Source: an uncultured Schlesneria sp. (GTDB taxonomy: Bacteria > Planctomycetota > Planctomycetia > Planctomycetales > Planctomycetaceae). From it: a stretch of DNA of 35,196 nucleotides. The notes under the pieces were generated by a model. The model had not been told where the DNA came from. It was given only the letters and a program-made list of their open reading frames with translations, and did no database searches. The DNA lies in the NCBI GenBank assembly GCA_903899985.1, contig CAIULL010000264.1, forward strand, positions 1 to 35,196, read 5' to 3'. A program made the translations under genes and the position numbers. Positions 16,533-25,541 of the stretch are shown piece by piece (position 1 is the first letter of the stretch; each line of letters begins with the position of its first letter).

Positions 16533-19454
16533 TCATCCATCCGATTCGCTTCCAAACTGGTTTTTCACAGGAGTATGCGCAACGTGATCGACCGCCACCG
16601 GTGATGGTGAGCCCTGAACGTTATGCCTTCTTAGTGAAATCAGGGTCATGATGGCAGGCAATACGACGACCGATATCAGCAAGCAACTTCCGACACCGAC
16701 AGATGACACCACGCCGATGCTCTTCAGACCCCTATGTGGCGCGATAATCATGCTGCCAAAACCGACCATGTTCGTAAATGATGTCAGAATCAACGAGTTG
16801 ATCATGCTGGGAGATGACGCATACCGACAACCAGACTGTCGGCGATAGTCGTGCATCACATGGACTCCGTTATCAACCCCAATCCCCAGAATTAACGGCA
16901 GGATGATGAGATTCGCTGGATTGAGATCGACTTCTAAAATACCCATGATCCCAAGCATCAACGCGGCCCCTGCCAAGGGTGGCAATAGAGCCAAACCGAT
17001 ATTCCTCAGCCCTTCCAGGTCCACAATGGCCACAAGGACGATGGTCGTGATAACGTAGGCGATTCCAATTTGCTCGTAGCCGATTTTGTTTCCCATCAAC
17101 TTGGCGACGTACGCCATCACGGCGACGCTGGCAACAGGCCCTAGAACGGCAGTCAACGTATTACGCAAATTGAGGAAATCGAGCACGAGGACGAGATAAA
17201 TCGCGAGGAGTGCATACACAGCGACTCTTTTATAACTCTCCCAGATTTGCTGTGATGCTTCATAGTTCTGAAGCGGTACGCCAGTCACTTCAGGATCAAC
17301 TTTACGGACGGCGTTGACGAACTTCTCAAGCGGTTCAATATCCCAAATCTCGTGTCGAGGATGAATTTGCAATGACCATCGACCAGGCCGAGCGAAGCGC
17401 GAAACCACGGATGACTGCAGGTCGGCAAGAGTCACTGGCTCGGGGTTCGAAACGGCTTCCAGGGCCCTGAAACGCGAAAGCAGATCTGCTTTCATCCGCA
17501 TTTGATAGCCAGCCAATATCTCGACCTGTTGCTCAAGCGACTTCTGCTCCAAAGAGGCGACGATCTGGGCAATCTGCTTCTGAATACCACTGATTGACGG
17601 AGAATGGGCTTCATCGAGCGATGCTGCAAAAGTTTCCAGACGTTCGCGAATCAGCACGGGGTCGATAATTCCAGCTTCCGGCCATTCTGAGGGCAAGTCT
17701 GACAAAAGAGCGTGAATTCCCTGAACCAATAACAATTTTTCAGATGGCTGTTGCGGAATCACCGAAGCGATCTCTTCCACATGATGCACTTCCGGCAGCG
17801 CTTCGAACCGCGCCTTGAGATCAAGGGCCTCAGCAGGACTGGAGGCAGTCGTTACGGCAAACAGCGTCCGACTGTTCGGCTCTTGCACGAGTCTTTTCTG
17901 AAGTTCTACCGACGGAATTCCGTCAGCTTGGAGGTGAAGCAGGTTGTAGTCGTACTTGACCCGAATGCCATATGATGAAATTATTGTGATCAAAGCCATT
18001 GAAGTAACAGCGACAATTAGCGGCCAGCGTGAGGTAACTTGGCTGATCACGTTCAGCTTCATCTGAGCCGGAAGTCGACTCGGATCGGTTTTTCGATCGA
18101 CTAGTGAAATGCTCGATGGCATCACAAAAAATGCGGCGAGGGCGCAAAGCAGAATTCCCCCTCCAGCAATCACACCAAGTTCGGCGACACCAAGAAAATC
18201 CGTAAAAATCGCACAGAAGAATGCCAACGATGTCGTGGCCGCCGCGGTCAGAATTCCCGGCCCGACGTCTTGAGCAGTAGCAATCAACGCAGGGCGCAGG
18301 TCCTTTCCTTCGTGGCGAAATTGAAGGTATTGGGACAAATACAAAATTGCATAGTCACTTCCCAACCCAACGAGCATTGTGACGAATGAAACGGAAAGAA
18401 TATTCAAGTGGCCAACCGTTGCTGTGGCAAATCCAAACCCCAACGCGGTTCCAACGGCAAGCATTAATTGCCCCAATAGCGGGTGTTTCACACCGCGAAA
18501 TCCCGCTACGAGCAAAAGTCCAACACCACCGAATGAAATGATCGACTGCCAGATCATCGAGTCCTGTGAGGAACGCATTTCGTCTCGCTCAAGCGACGGA
18601 ATCCCTGTGATCCCCAGTTTGACATCAGGATATTTGCGACTCTTCTCGGCCAGGATCACTTCCATCCGATCGACCGACTTATCCGTACCGTCAAATCCAG
18701 TGGCTTTCTGAACCGGTTGAGCCTTCAGAAAGCCCATTGTCTTTTTTTCATTAGCTAGATATCTAACGCGTTCCTCTTTCCTCGCCGATTGCTGTTCAAG
18801 GGGCATTGTCATCTGCCAAGGCGAAGTAAACTGGTCCGGATTACTGATGTAATGCGCCAGGCTTTGTACAAAGCCTTCCCCCATCTTTAAAACGTCTGCC
18901 ATCGCTCGATCATCTCCCGAATCGATCGCACGTTCGACCTGCGGCTTTAGATTCGTAAAGACCTGATTCAGGCTATACATTTGCCATCGCCCCTTCAGAA
19001 TCGGGCCGAATCTTTCCAGCCAGTTGATCAGACCGTCTAACTTTTGGAGTGAAAGGTATTGCAGCCCCTTGGATGCCAAGCCTCGTTGGTCAATCTTGTA
19101 AAGCACGTCGCGAAAAAACTCGGGCTCGCTTTCGACCTGGGTTCCGAGTTCATCCAAAATTGAGTCAATCAAATCAGGGTTATCGGACTCGACGACCACA
19201 ACAATGTCAGAAGAATCTCCAAAATCTTTCGTATAATTATTCCAACGTCTTTGATAATCCGCCTGCGGATCGATCAGGTCAGACCGGTCAGTTTTGAATT
19301 TCAGGAAGAGAACAGAATAGCCCGCAGATGCGGCAGCCAGCAAAAGAACCAGAATCAGCGTCAAAACGGGAGCGAGGGTTACCGCTGAGGTAATCGCTTT
19401 CAATAATCGAGTAACGAGCGAGCTTTGCGCATGATTTGAAACATCGTCAGACAT
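16533..19454 (-). CDS. RND/MMPL-family exporter, HpnN-like
   Basis: The 973-residue inner-membrane protein has the MMPL-type arrangement. TM1 (about 28-50) is followed by a periplasmic domain starting FKTDRSDLIDP, a bundle of TM helices (about 305-465), a second periplasmic domain (about 500-740) and a second bundle (about 750-950). Two membrane motifs with the proton-relay Asp are visible, GLGSDYAILYLSQY and GIGVDNGVHVMHDYR. HpnN-type features include the RSDLIDP block and the first periplasmic domain ending in GLQYLSLQKL. HpnN moves hopanoids to the outer membrane in other bacteria, and the cargo here is not shown. The ATG at 19454 has AGGA at six-base spacing. It lies 63 bases downstream of the VWA gene in the same direction, so the two probably form one transcript. 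Confidence 0.87.
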   Translation of the reverse strand: MSDDVSNHAQSSLVTRLLKAITSAVTLAPVLTLILVLLLAAASAGYSVLFLKFKTDRSDLIDPQADYQRRWNNYTKDFGDSSDIVVVVESDNPDLIDSILDELGTQVESEPEFFRDVLYKIDQRGLASKGLQYLSLQKLDGLINWLERFGPILKGRWQMYSLNQVFTNLKPQVERAIDSGDDRAMADVLKMGEGFVQSLAHYISNPDQFTSPWQMTMPLEQQSARKEERVRYLANEKKTMGFLKAQPVQKATGFDGTDKSVDRMEVILAEKSRKYPDVKLGITGIPSLERDEMRSSQDSMIWQSIISFGGVGLLLVAGFRGVKHPLLGQLMLAVGTALGFGFATATVGHLNILSVSFVTMLVGLGSDYAILYLSQYLQFRHEGKDLRPALIATAQDVGPGILTAAATTSLAFFCAIFTDFLGVAELGVIAGGGILLCALAAFFVMPSSISLVDRKTDPSRLPAQMKLNVISQVTSRWPLIVAVTSMALITIISSYGIRVKYDYNLLHLQADGIPSVELQKRLVQEPNSRTLFAVTTASSPAEALDLKARFEALPEVHHVEEIASVIPQQPSEKLLLVQGIHALLSDLPSEWPEAGIIDPVLIRERLETFAASLDEAHSPSISGIQKQIAQIVASLEQKSLEQQVEILAGYQMRMKADLLSRFRALEAVSNPEPVTLADLQSSVVSRFARPGRWSLQIHPRHEIWDIEPLEKFVNAVRKVDPEVTGVPLQNYEASQQIWESYKRVAVYALLAIYLVLVLDFLNLRNTLTAVLGPVASVAVMAYVAKLMGNKIGYEQIGIAYVITTIVLVAIVDLEGLRNIGLALLPPLAGAALMLGIMGILEVDLNPANLIILPLILGIGVDNGVHVMHDYRRQSGCRYASSPSMINSLILTSFTNMVGFGSMIIAPHRGLKSIGVVSSVGVGSCLLISVVVLPAIMTLISLRRHNVQGSPSPVAVDHVAHTPVKNQFGSESDG

Positions 19455-19517
19455 GAAAAATCCTGGAGATTTGGATCGTTCTCGGATTCGAGAGTTGGTA
19501 TCGATGCGTTTGACGTA

Positions 19518-20693
19518 TCATCGTTGAGCCTGCGTCAAATCATGATATCGATGGATCCCATTGTTTTGACTGGCCAGCTTTTTTAGGAAGTTATTCGGGC
19601 TTAAATCAGCTCCAACCCCAAATTCGACAACATGAACCAAAGCTTTCCGCTTGTTGACTCGCTTAAGCTCCCAAAGGTCCTTGGCGCTCAATTCGGGTGC
19701 GTCCGCGTCTGTTAATAAGTAAATCACATCGGGATCATAACTCAGCGCCAAGGACAGCGCACCCATTCGGTTTGTACCTGCATCGGGCTGGATCCCGATC
19801 AGAAATTGTCTGGCAAGCCGCAAGTTGACAGACGTTGCGGACAACAATCGAATTCGTTCACCGACTCGACTCATGGTATGGTTCGTCACATTAAAAAAGA
19901 TCACCTGAAACTGCGAAGTCGGCGTCAGTTCCTGAAGACTGTCCCAAAGCTTCCGTCGCGCAAACTGCATTGCATCATGCTGACGCATGCTCTCAGACGC
20001 ATCAATCACATAGACGACCCGTTTAGCCGGGGACTTAATTCCAAAGAAGCTTGTATGAATCCCTCCCGTTCCTTGCGTCCCACCCATTCCAGGCTCTCCT
20101 CCCGAACCTTGACCGCGGGCATTACCGTGATTTGAACTCAAGTCATTTTCAGTTCGATCACTCGTCGAACGATCCGCAATCGCCGCAGCCTCTCGGTCTT
20201 TAACCACAGAACGCCGTAGATCAGGCTGATATAAATGAGTGGACTTGATCTCGATAGGGTTGTTGCGATCTGCCGTTCTCAAGGAGGAGAAAAGGTCCGA
20301 CTCGTTAGGATTTGAAGTCTCTATCGTCGCACTAAATATGGTTTGTGGATCTGTCTGAAGAACAGCCAGTAAACGCGGTTTTTCATTTGCTGGCTGCATT
20401 TCAATTGTCTGATGAACCTCATTCGAATCATCGGATTCGGCATTTGGGATTACTGTATCAATGACAGCTCCCCTACCCTGGGCTTCGCCCGTTCCATCCG
20501 AGCCCCCTCGAATCCAGGTGGCAGACCAGTCATTGCCGCTCTGCGCGCCTCCGATTCCGCGACGAGGCGAACAAAAACCGAAAAACGGTGGCATGACAAA
20601 TAGGATTAATGCATGAAAAGACAAAGACACCATCAGCAAAGAACGCGTTTTTTGCCGCGTTTTTTTACGAACCTTTCTGGCTGTCGTGAGCAT
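19518..20693 (-). CDS. Membrane-anchored VWA-domain protein with a TonB-like N-terminal helix
   Basis: Residues 1-18 are strongly basic (MLTTARKVRKKTRQKTRS). A single TM helix (about 19-36) follows with Ser23 and His27 in the S-x-x-x-H spacing of TonB-family energisers. After a long, polar, Gly-rich periplasmic linker (about 45-220) comes a von Willebrand factor A domain (about 225-385). Its MIDAS is intact: D231-x-S233-x-S235, Thr307 in AGTNRMGAL and Asp329 in LLTDAD. It should therefore bind Mg2+ and a protein partner. It has no recognisable TonB C-terminal domain. It is transcribed divergently from ExbB/ExbD/ExbD genes and runs into the RND exporter gene. I infer that it could be the energised effector of this ExbBD motor; this has not been tested. 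Confidence 0.85.
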   Translation of the reverse strand: MLTTARKVRKKTRQKTRSLLMVSLSFHALILFVMPPFFGFCSPRRGIGGAQSGNDWSATWIRGGSDGTGEAQGRGAVIDTVIPNAESDDSNEVHQTIEMQPANEKPRLLAVLQTDPQTIFSATIETSNPNESDLFSSLRTADRNNPIEIKSTHLYQPDLRRSVVKDREAAAIADRSTSDRTENDLSSNHGNARGQGSGGEPGMGGTQGTGGIHTSFFGIKSPAKRVVYVIDASESMRQHDAMQFARRKLWDSLQELTPTSQFQVIFFNVTNHTMSRVGERIRLLSATSVNLRLARQFLIGIQPDAGTNRMGALSLALSYDPDVIYLLTDADAPELSAKDLWELKRVNKRKALVHVVEFGVGADLSPNNFLKKLASQNNGIHRYHDLTQAQR

Positions 20694-21206
20694 CTAAAGA
20701 ACATCCTTCGTGCACTTACGCTGTTTTGTTGTGTCTGAACTCGATCGATGATCCGTTTGAACAACACTGATAATTTTCTACATATTCCGACTATCTGGCT
20801 ACCTCAAAACAAACAGAATTGGCGTTGAAAATCAATCGCCTATCGCACATTTTCCTCGGATATTCGAGGTCGGTAAATCGAATTCTTGCAAATACGCGGA
20901 TGAAATTTCTCGCACAGAGACATCGAAGTACTTGAATCCTCGGAAGTCCTGGTTCTATGATGCAGTTATGCCGGATAACGGCTTGCGATCAGGTCAGCGA
21001 GATACGCTAACTATCCCACACTGAAGACCGACATTCCCTTTCGAACAATTCAGCTGAATTTGCCGTTCAGCAAAAAGTCACTTCGACAACTGTCGCAATC
21101 GCTATCGGACAGAGTATAACCAATGAATTCAATCTGATACTCACCGACTTTTGCAAACAACCACGCGCTACGTTGGTGATTACCAACACAAAACAGGAGC
21201 CGCCTC
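20694..21206. other. Divergent intergenic region of the VWA and ExbB operons
   Basis: This 513-base stretch should contain the promoters for both operons. A perfect 14-base palindrome, AATTCAGCTGAATT, lies at 21047-21060 and might be an operator. A TATAAC at 21115-21120 has no good -35 partner. AGGAG at seven-base spacing precedes the exbB ATG, and AAGGA precedes the VWA ATG at about ten. No gene is seen in it. Confidence 0.5.
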
Positions 21207-22028
21207 ATGCTTTCGACGACGAAACATCGTATTGTCCCAGTTTGGCTGATGATTTTTCTTCTCACCGCCGCCATGGGAATCTTTTCGCGGCCGATCATGG
21301 TTCATGCTCAGGCGGAAGACGATGCTAAACCCTCTGCGTCGGAAGCGTCCGCGAAACCATCCGCTGAAAGCCCCCAAACTCAATCGACGTTGATGTGGCT
21401 TATCAATACATCTGGTCCGATCGGCGGCCTGATCCTCGCGATATCAATCTATTTCTTAGCAATCGTCATGCAGTGTTTCCTCGAATTGCGTTCGTCTGTC
21501 GTCGCTCCGCCTGAACTGATGGAAGAGTGCGAAGCGTTGTTAACAAAACGCGACTTCACCGGGATCTATAAAGTTGCAAAGGAGAGTACGAGTGAACTTG
21601 GTCAATTAATCGCCACAGGGATGGTGGGGTTATCGACCGGACTGAGCGATGCACGTGAAGCGATTGACCGTCAGAGCGAGGTCATAACCGTGGACATGGA
21701 AAAACGGATCAGTATGCTCGCAGTGATCGGTACACTCGGACCATTGATCGGACTGTTGGGAACACTCAAAGGAATGATCGCAAGCTTCAGCGTAATCGCG
21801 AGGTCGGATGCGCAAATGAAGGCCAGCGAAGTTGCACATGGAATTTCCGAGGCACTGGTACTTACGTTCGAAGGAGTGTTCCTTTCTGTTCCCGCCATTT
21901 ACTTTTTTGCGTTTTTCAAGAATCGCGTCGCCAGTCTCAGTGTTCAGACATTGAATGCGGCAGATGAGTTTATACGTCGGCTGCATGCCGCTGCCCATAA
22001 GAAACAATCTAGTGAAGCCGCTTCTTGA
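21207..22028 (+). CDS. ExbB/TolQ/MotA-family proton channel subunit
   Basis: The 273-residue product has an N-terminal signal-like helix, then an Ala/Ser/Lys-rich periplasmic stretch. TM1 is near residues 68-92 (PIGGLILAISIYFLAIVMQ), and the cytoplasmic loop contains the family block EAIDRQSEV. TM2 is near 170-195 (GTLGPLIGLLGTLKGMI) and TM3 near 212-236 (HGISEALVLTFEGVFLSVPAIYF). The GTLGPLIGLLGT and EAL...T patterns are the hallmark of ExbB/TolQ. In the complex it forms the pentamer around ExbD that converts proton flow into motion. The extended N-terminus with a signal-like sequence is common in this family. It is the first gene of a four-gene operon and has an excellent AGGAG ribosome site. 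Confidence 0.93.
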   Translation: MLSTTKHRIVPVWLMIFLLTAAMGIFSRPIMVHAQAEDDAKPSASEASAKPSAESPQTQSTLMWLINTSGPIGGLILAISIYFLAIVMQCFLELRSSVVAPPELMEECEALLTKRDFTGIYKVAKESTSELGQLIATGMVGLSTGLSDAREAIDRQSEVITVDMEKRISMLAVIGTLGPLIGLLGTLKGMIASFSVIARSDAQMKASEVAHGISEALVLTFEGVFLSVPAIYFFAFFKNRVASLSVQTLNAADEFIRRLHAAAHKKQSSEAAS

Positions 22029-22046
22029 AAAACTGAGGGGGATGGA

Positions 22047-22502
22047 ATGTCTGAACATAATTCCGAAAAAGCGGAACCGAACCTCACACCATTACTCGAC
22101 ATGGTCTTTCAATTGATCACGTTTTTCATGCTCGTGATCAATTTTAAAGGGGCGTCTCTCGACCTTTCATTGAAACTTCCAGTGCTTGGATCGGCTCGAC
22201 CTTTGGAGCGACACGGAAACCTCGAACCACTTTTGCTCAATATTGACGCCACCGGCCAAGTAAAGGTTCAGGGCAAACAAGTTGACGTCGAGCAATTCAT
22301 CACAAAAGAGGCACGCTTCCTAAAGAATCAGCTAAAGATTTTGGGGACACCGATTGAGAATGGCGAACTTCCCGTTCCTGTTATCGTTCGAGCAGACCGA
22401 TCCGCACCCTTTCATCTCGTCAACCATATTCTAAAAATCTGCCAGGATCAGGGCTATCGAAACTTCTCGTTGAGCGCGATGTCGCGCGAGGAGAAACACT
22501 AA
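22047..22502 (+). CDS. ExbD/TolR-family protein (first copy)
   Basis: The 151-residue product has a short cytoplasmic tail and one TM helix carrying the proton-accepting Asp18 in LTPLLDMVFQLITFFML. A periplasmic domain follows, with the usual ExbD pattern (LLLNIDATGQVKVQGK, then PVIVRADRSAPFHLVNHILKICQDQGYRNFSL). It follows exbB by 18 bases and precedes the second ExbD gene by one base, so the three are one transcript. Two ExbD subunits occupy the lumen of the ExbB pentamer in known structures, so this copy and the next may form a heterodimer. Confidence 0.93.
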   Translation: MSEHNSEKAEPNLTPLLDMVFQLITFFMLVINFKGASLDLSLKLPVLGSARPLERHGNLEPLLLNIDATGQVKVQGKQVDVEQFITKEARFLKNQLKILGTPIENGELPVPVIVRADRSAPFHLVNHILKICQDQGYRNFSLSAMSREEKH

Positions 22503-22503
22503 A

Positions 22504-23055
22504 ATGCAGCGTAGTCACAGCCAGCGCCGACGTCGACGAAAGCGCGACCAAGGTTCAGTCGAAATGAATCTTGCCGCCATGCTCGATATGGCATTTCAGC
22601 TTTTGACATTTTTCATCCTGACTTTCCGCCCCGCGCCGATCGAAGGTCAATTGTCCCTCAATCTCCCACCTCCCGTACCGCAAACGAACGTCGAGGCCAA
22701 CGCTAAGGGTGGCGAGGGAATCAACGATGTACTTCAAACAGAAACATTACATCTGCATGTTGTCGCCAACGATCGTGGAGATGTTTCCGAATTGAAAGTT
22801 GAATTGAATCCGATCGTTCAAGGCCGACTCGATGAGGGAAACGTTCAACGCCTAGATCAAAAATTGCATTCGATGTTTGCGGTAAAACAGATCCCGTTTG
22901 ACCGGATTCAGATCGCGGTCGACGGCCGGTTGCGGTATGGTGAATTGATGAAGATCATTGATGTCTGCCATCGACAGCATTTACCCGATGGTTCCGCCAT
23001 GCAGAAAATCAGTTTTTCTGAAGTCGACGTCGGAGCGACTTCGAACGCGAAATGA
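22504..23055 (+). CDS. ExbD/TolR-family protein (second copy)
   Basis: The 183-residue product has an Arg-rich cytoplasmic start (SQRRRRRKRDQG) and a TM helix with Asp28 in NLAAMLDMAFQLLTFFIL. A periplasmic domain ends in FDRIQIAVDGRLRYGELMKIIDVC. It is clearly related to the first ExbD but differs in its basic tail and in an insertion after the TM segment (PPPVPQTNVEANAKGGEG). Both copies keep the essential Asp, so neither looks inactive. The next gene begins eight bases after its stop. Confidence 0.9.
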   Translation: MQRSHSQRRRRRKRDQGSVEMNLAAMLDMAFQLLTFFILTFRPAPIEGQLSLNLPPPVPQTNVEANAKGGEGINDVLQTETLHLHVVANDRGDVSELKVELNPIVQGRLDEGNVQRLDQKLHSMFAVKQIPFDRIQIAVDGRLRYGELMKIIDVCHRQHLPDGSAMQKISFSEVDVGATSNAK

Positions 23056-23063
23056 GGTAACCC

Positions 23064-24089
23064 ATGCACCGTTACATTGCAAGACCTTATGGAGGTTCAG
23101 TTTCCGGCTTGCGACTTGTGTCAATGTTGATGGCAATTCTCGTGCTTTGGATGTTGTACAATCGACTGAATGACCCCGCCACATGGCGCGCCTTCGCTGA
23201 CGATAATGAGCCAACTGCAAATTGGTCGACCGCCGAGATGCGATCCGCGCAAGAAATTGTTATTCCCGGCCCCAACGACCTGGATGCGGACGAAGTGTCG
23301 TCCATCCAAGATTTGTTTGAGCTTGTCACTGATAAAGCCAAACTAAAACCGCGAGAGATGGATGCGTACTGGCGATTGATGGATTGGAGCCGTACTCAGT
23401 CATTTGCGGAGTTGGAAAAGCGATGTATGAAAGACATCGCTTTTACTCAACTCTGGGAGCAACCCGAACTTTACCGGGGAAAACCAATTCGCTTGCGATT
23501 GCATGTTCTGCGGGTTCTGGAATACCCTGCCCCGAAAGATCAGCCTACCGTCGAAAAGGTTTACGAGGCTTGGGGTGGAACCAGCGAATCCCGAACGTTG
23601 CTGTATTCTGTCGTATTTCCCGATCTGCCGAACGGCCTCCCTGTGGGGCCAGAAATTCAAGCCGACATCGAATTCGTGGGATATTTTCTCAAGCTCTTAA
23701 GCTACACGGCATATGACCAAAAAACCGGCGTGCCTTTAATGGCCACACGCGCCGCACCGCTACTTGTCGGTCGCGCAAAATTCATTTCGAAACCAACCCC
23801 GCCCCCTCCCCCCAAAACTGATCCTTGGATAATACCCCTAGCGATAGGCGGAGCGATTCTGTTGATCGGAACGTCAATTTGGGCAAGTCGTTCAACTCGT
23901 AAGAAATCTAAGGTCCGAATGCTTCCCGATGAACTTTTTTCAATTACAACTCCATGCGATGTCGCAATCGCACCTTCTTTTGGCGGTCTGGACACCACGG
24001 AGCCGATTGTTAATGTTGGAATTTCGATCAAACCTGACCTGAGTTCCACACCTTCACGGCCAATTGTACCCTCCGATCAATCAACTTGA
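23064..24089 (+). CDS. Two-TM membrane protein of unknown function in the ExbBD operon
   Basis: The 341-residue product is not recognised as a named family. TM1 is near residues 15-33 and TM2 near 255-274 (WIIPLAIGGAILLIGTSIW), just after a Pro-rich hinge (KPTPPPPPKTDP). The periplasmic part between them is split into a helical region (about 75-130) and a beta-rich region with the blocks YRGKPIRLRLHVLRVLEY and DIEFVGYFLKLLSY, which alternate like a small beta-barrel or OB-type domain. The C-terminal 65 residues are cytoplasmic and low-complexity. It starts eight bases after exbD2, so it is translated as part of the ExbB-ExbD-ExbD unit. It may be an accessory subunit. Confidence 0.8.
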   Translation: MHRYIARPYGGSVSGLRLVSMLMAILVLWMLYNRLNDPATWRAFADDNEPTANWSTAEMRSAQEIVIPGPNDLDADEVSSIQDLFELVTDKAKLKPREMDAYWRLMDWSRTQSFAELEKRCMKDIAFTQLWEQPELYRGKPIRLRLHVLRVLEYPAPKDQPTVEKVYEAWGGTSESRTLLYSVVFPDLPNGLPVGPEIQADIEFVGYFLKLLSYTAYDQKTGVPLMATRAAPLLVGRAKFISKPTPPPPPKTDPWIIPLAIGGAILLIGTSIWASRSTRKKSKVRMLPDELFSITTPCDVAIAPSFGGLDTTEPIVNVGISIKPDLSSTPSRPIVPSDQST

Positions 24090-24194
24090 CTTGGGTGCAT
24101 CCTGCTCCGAATTTTCGCTCTTTGCGCCGCGAAGATTTTGCATCAAAAAGGGAATCTGCCCCGTAGGGTTGCTGGCTGATCCAACGTCAGACAT

Positions 24195-25067
24195 TCACTC
24201 TTCCGTCCATTGCGAATTGGTTGCGACAAGTCTCTGGATTTCGCGGCGAATTGGCGCTGACAATTCGGGCCAAATGGCAATCAGCTTTGCCAGTTGCGGG
24301 TCCAATGCTGCGGAGTGAATCGACGAGACTTCGTTCAATCGGCTATGGATTGCAACAAGTTCTCGCTGAATTGCTTCGAGATCAAATTCCTGGCGCTCTT
24401 CAACGGGGTTCAAAATCCACGACGTTACGGAACCGCTGAGCATTCCAAACAGACCTACCCCTCCAACCATCAGGAACGCCGCTATGATTCGGCCGACTGT
24501 GGTCACGGGAAATTTGTCGCCATATCCTACCGTCGTCATTGTGACGACCGACCACCAAAGGGCATCCGATGCGGAAGTGATATTGGCACCTTCAACGTCT
24601 TTCTCAACTTGAAGGATCGCTACGCTTGAGATCAGCAGCAATAGGATCGAAACGAAGATTACAAACAGGATCGTCCCATCGGCCCGATTGTGTTGCAAAT
24701 ACTTCGCCAGGATCTTGGCAACACGAATACCCCGCAATAGGCGCAGAATGCGAATGACCCGTATCACGCGAACTGCTTGAAACACTTCATAAATAGGAAT
24801 ACATGACAAAAGATCGATCCAGCCCCAAGTCATGAACTGCCGTTTGTTTGAAGCCTGCGCAAGCCGGATCAGAAAATCGACTAAAAAGATTCCGCAGACA
24901 ATGTTCTCTACCGTATCAAGAATCTTGCTGTCCTCGTCGGACACATGAATAAAAGTTTCCAGCGCCAGCGTAATTAATGAGTATCCGCAAAGCAGCAGCA
25001 TAAACAATTCGTATGGCTGAAGTACAGAATCGCCGCCGGATGGCGGACGCTTAGAATTAGAGTCCAT
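24195..25067 (-). CDS. Voltage-gated potassium channel (Kv-type, six-TM)
   Basis: The product of about 290 residues is an inner-membrane ion channel. Using the open frame from 25073 for numbering, S1 to S3 lie at about 20-95 and an S4 voltage sensor with Arg every third position at 102-117 (VRVIRVIRILRLLRGIR). S5 is near 134-155, and the pore carries the potassium filter TVGYGD (181-186). S6 follows (GRIIAAFLMVGGVGLFGML). A C-terminal helical stretch (about 225-265, EEFDLEAIQRELVAIHSRL-like) probably forms a tetrameric coiled coil. I prefer the ATG at 25067 over the GTG at 25073 because TAGG lies at better spacing. It converges with the ExbBD operon; the porin gene lies behind its promoter. 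Confidence 0.92.
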   Translation of the reverse strand: MDSNSKRPPSGGDSVLQPYELFMLLLCGYSLITLALETFIHVSDEDSKILDTVENIVCGIFLVDFLIRLAQASNKRQFMTWGWIDLLSCIPIYEVFQAVRVIRVIRILRLLRGIRVAKILAKYLQHNRADGTILFVIFVSILLLLISSVAILQVEKDVEGANITSASDALWWSVVTMTTVGYGDKFPVTTVGRIIAAFLMVGGVGLFGMLSGSVTSWILNPVEERQEFDLEAIQRELVAIHSRLNEVSSIHSAALDPQLAKLIAIWPELSAPIRREIQRLVATNSQWTEE

Positions 25068-25516
25068 CTTCACACGCCTAGAAGAGAGCCGGAAACAAGC
25101 GACCTGACCCTCAGGCCTTTTCGCATTTATTACGTTCTAACTACGAAGTTCACTTTCCGGCAATACGAACAGCAATGACGGCACAGCATAGAAAACGAAG
25201 CCTTTCTGTAGCCTCTCCCGTCGACTCCAAGATCTTTCACAACAAAAACCACTTTCCCCCCGAAAACTGTGTTACTTCCTGTCGGCTCTCTGTCGAGAAT
25301 TGCTGTACAAATCGAAATATGAAAGGCAAACCAACTGCTTCGTCGAACAATCCAGAGAGGGCGTCGCCTCGGAAAATTAGCCCTATCGCTCTGCGAGAGG
25401 ATAGCCGAATTGCAACAGGGCTCAGCTGGCGTTTGAAAGCCCCGATGGATCACGTGGTAATTGGCAATTCGGCTTTCTTCTCGCGGAGCGAGAAGGCTAC
25501 TTTTGCGGAAATCCTG

Positions 25517-25541
25517 AAACTTGACTCAATGAGTCAAGTTT
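25517..25541. promoter_or_regulatory. 25-base palindrome between the channel and porin genes
   Basis: AAACTTGACTCA (25517-25528) and TGAGTCAAGTTT (25530-25541) are perfect reverse complements around one base. The symmetry and its intergenic position fit an operator for a dimeric regulator; the TTAAAAC after it is too poor in T for a good terminator. It lies about 285 bases before the porin ATG. Confidence 0.45.
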
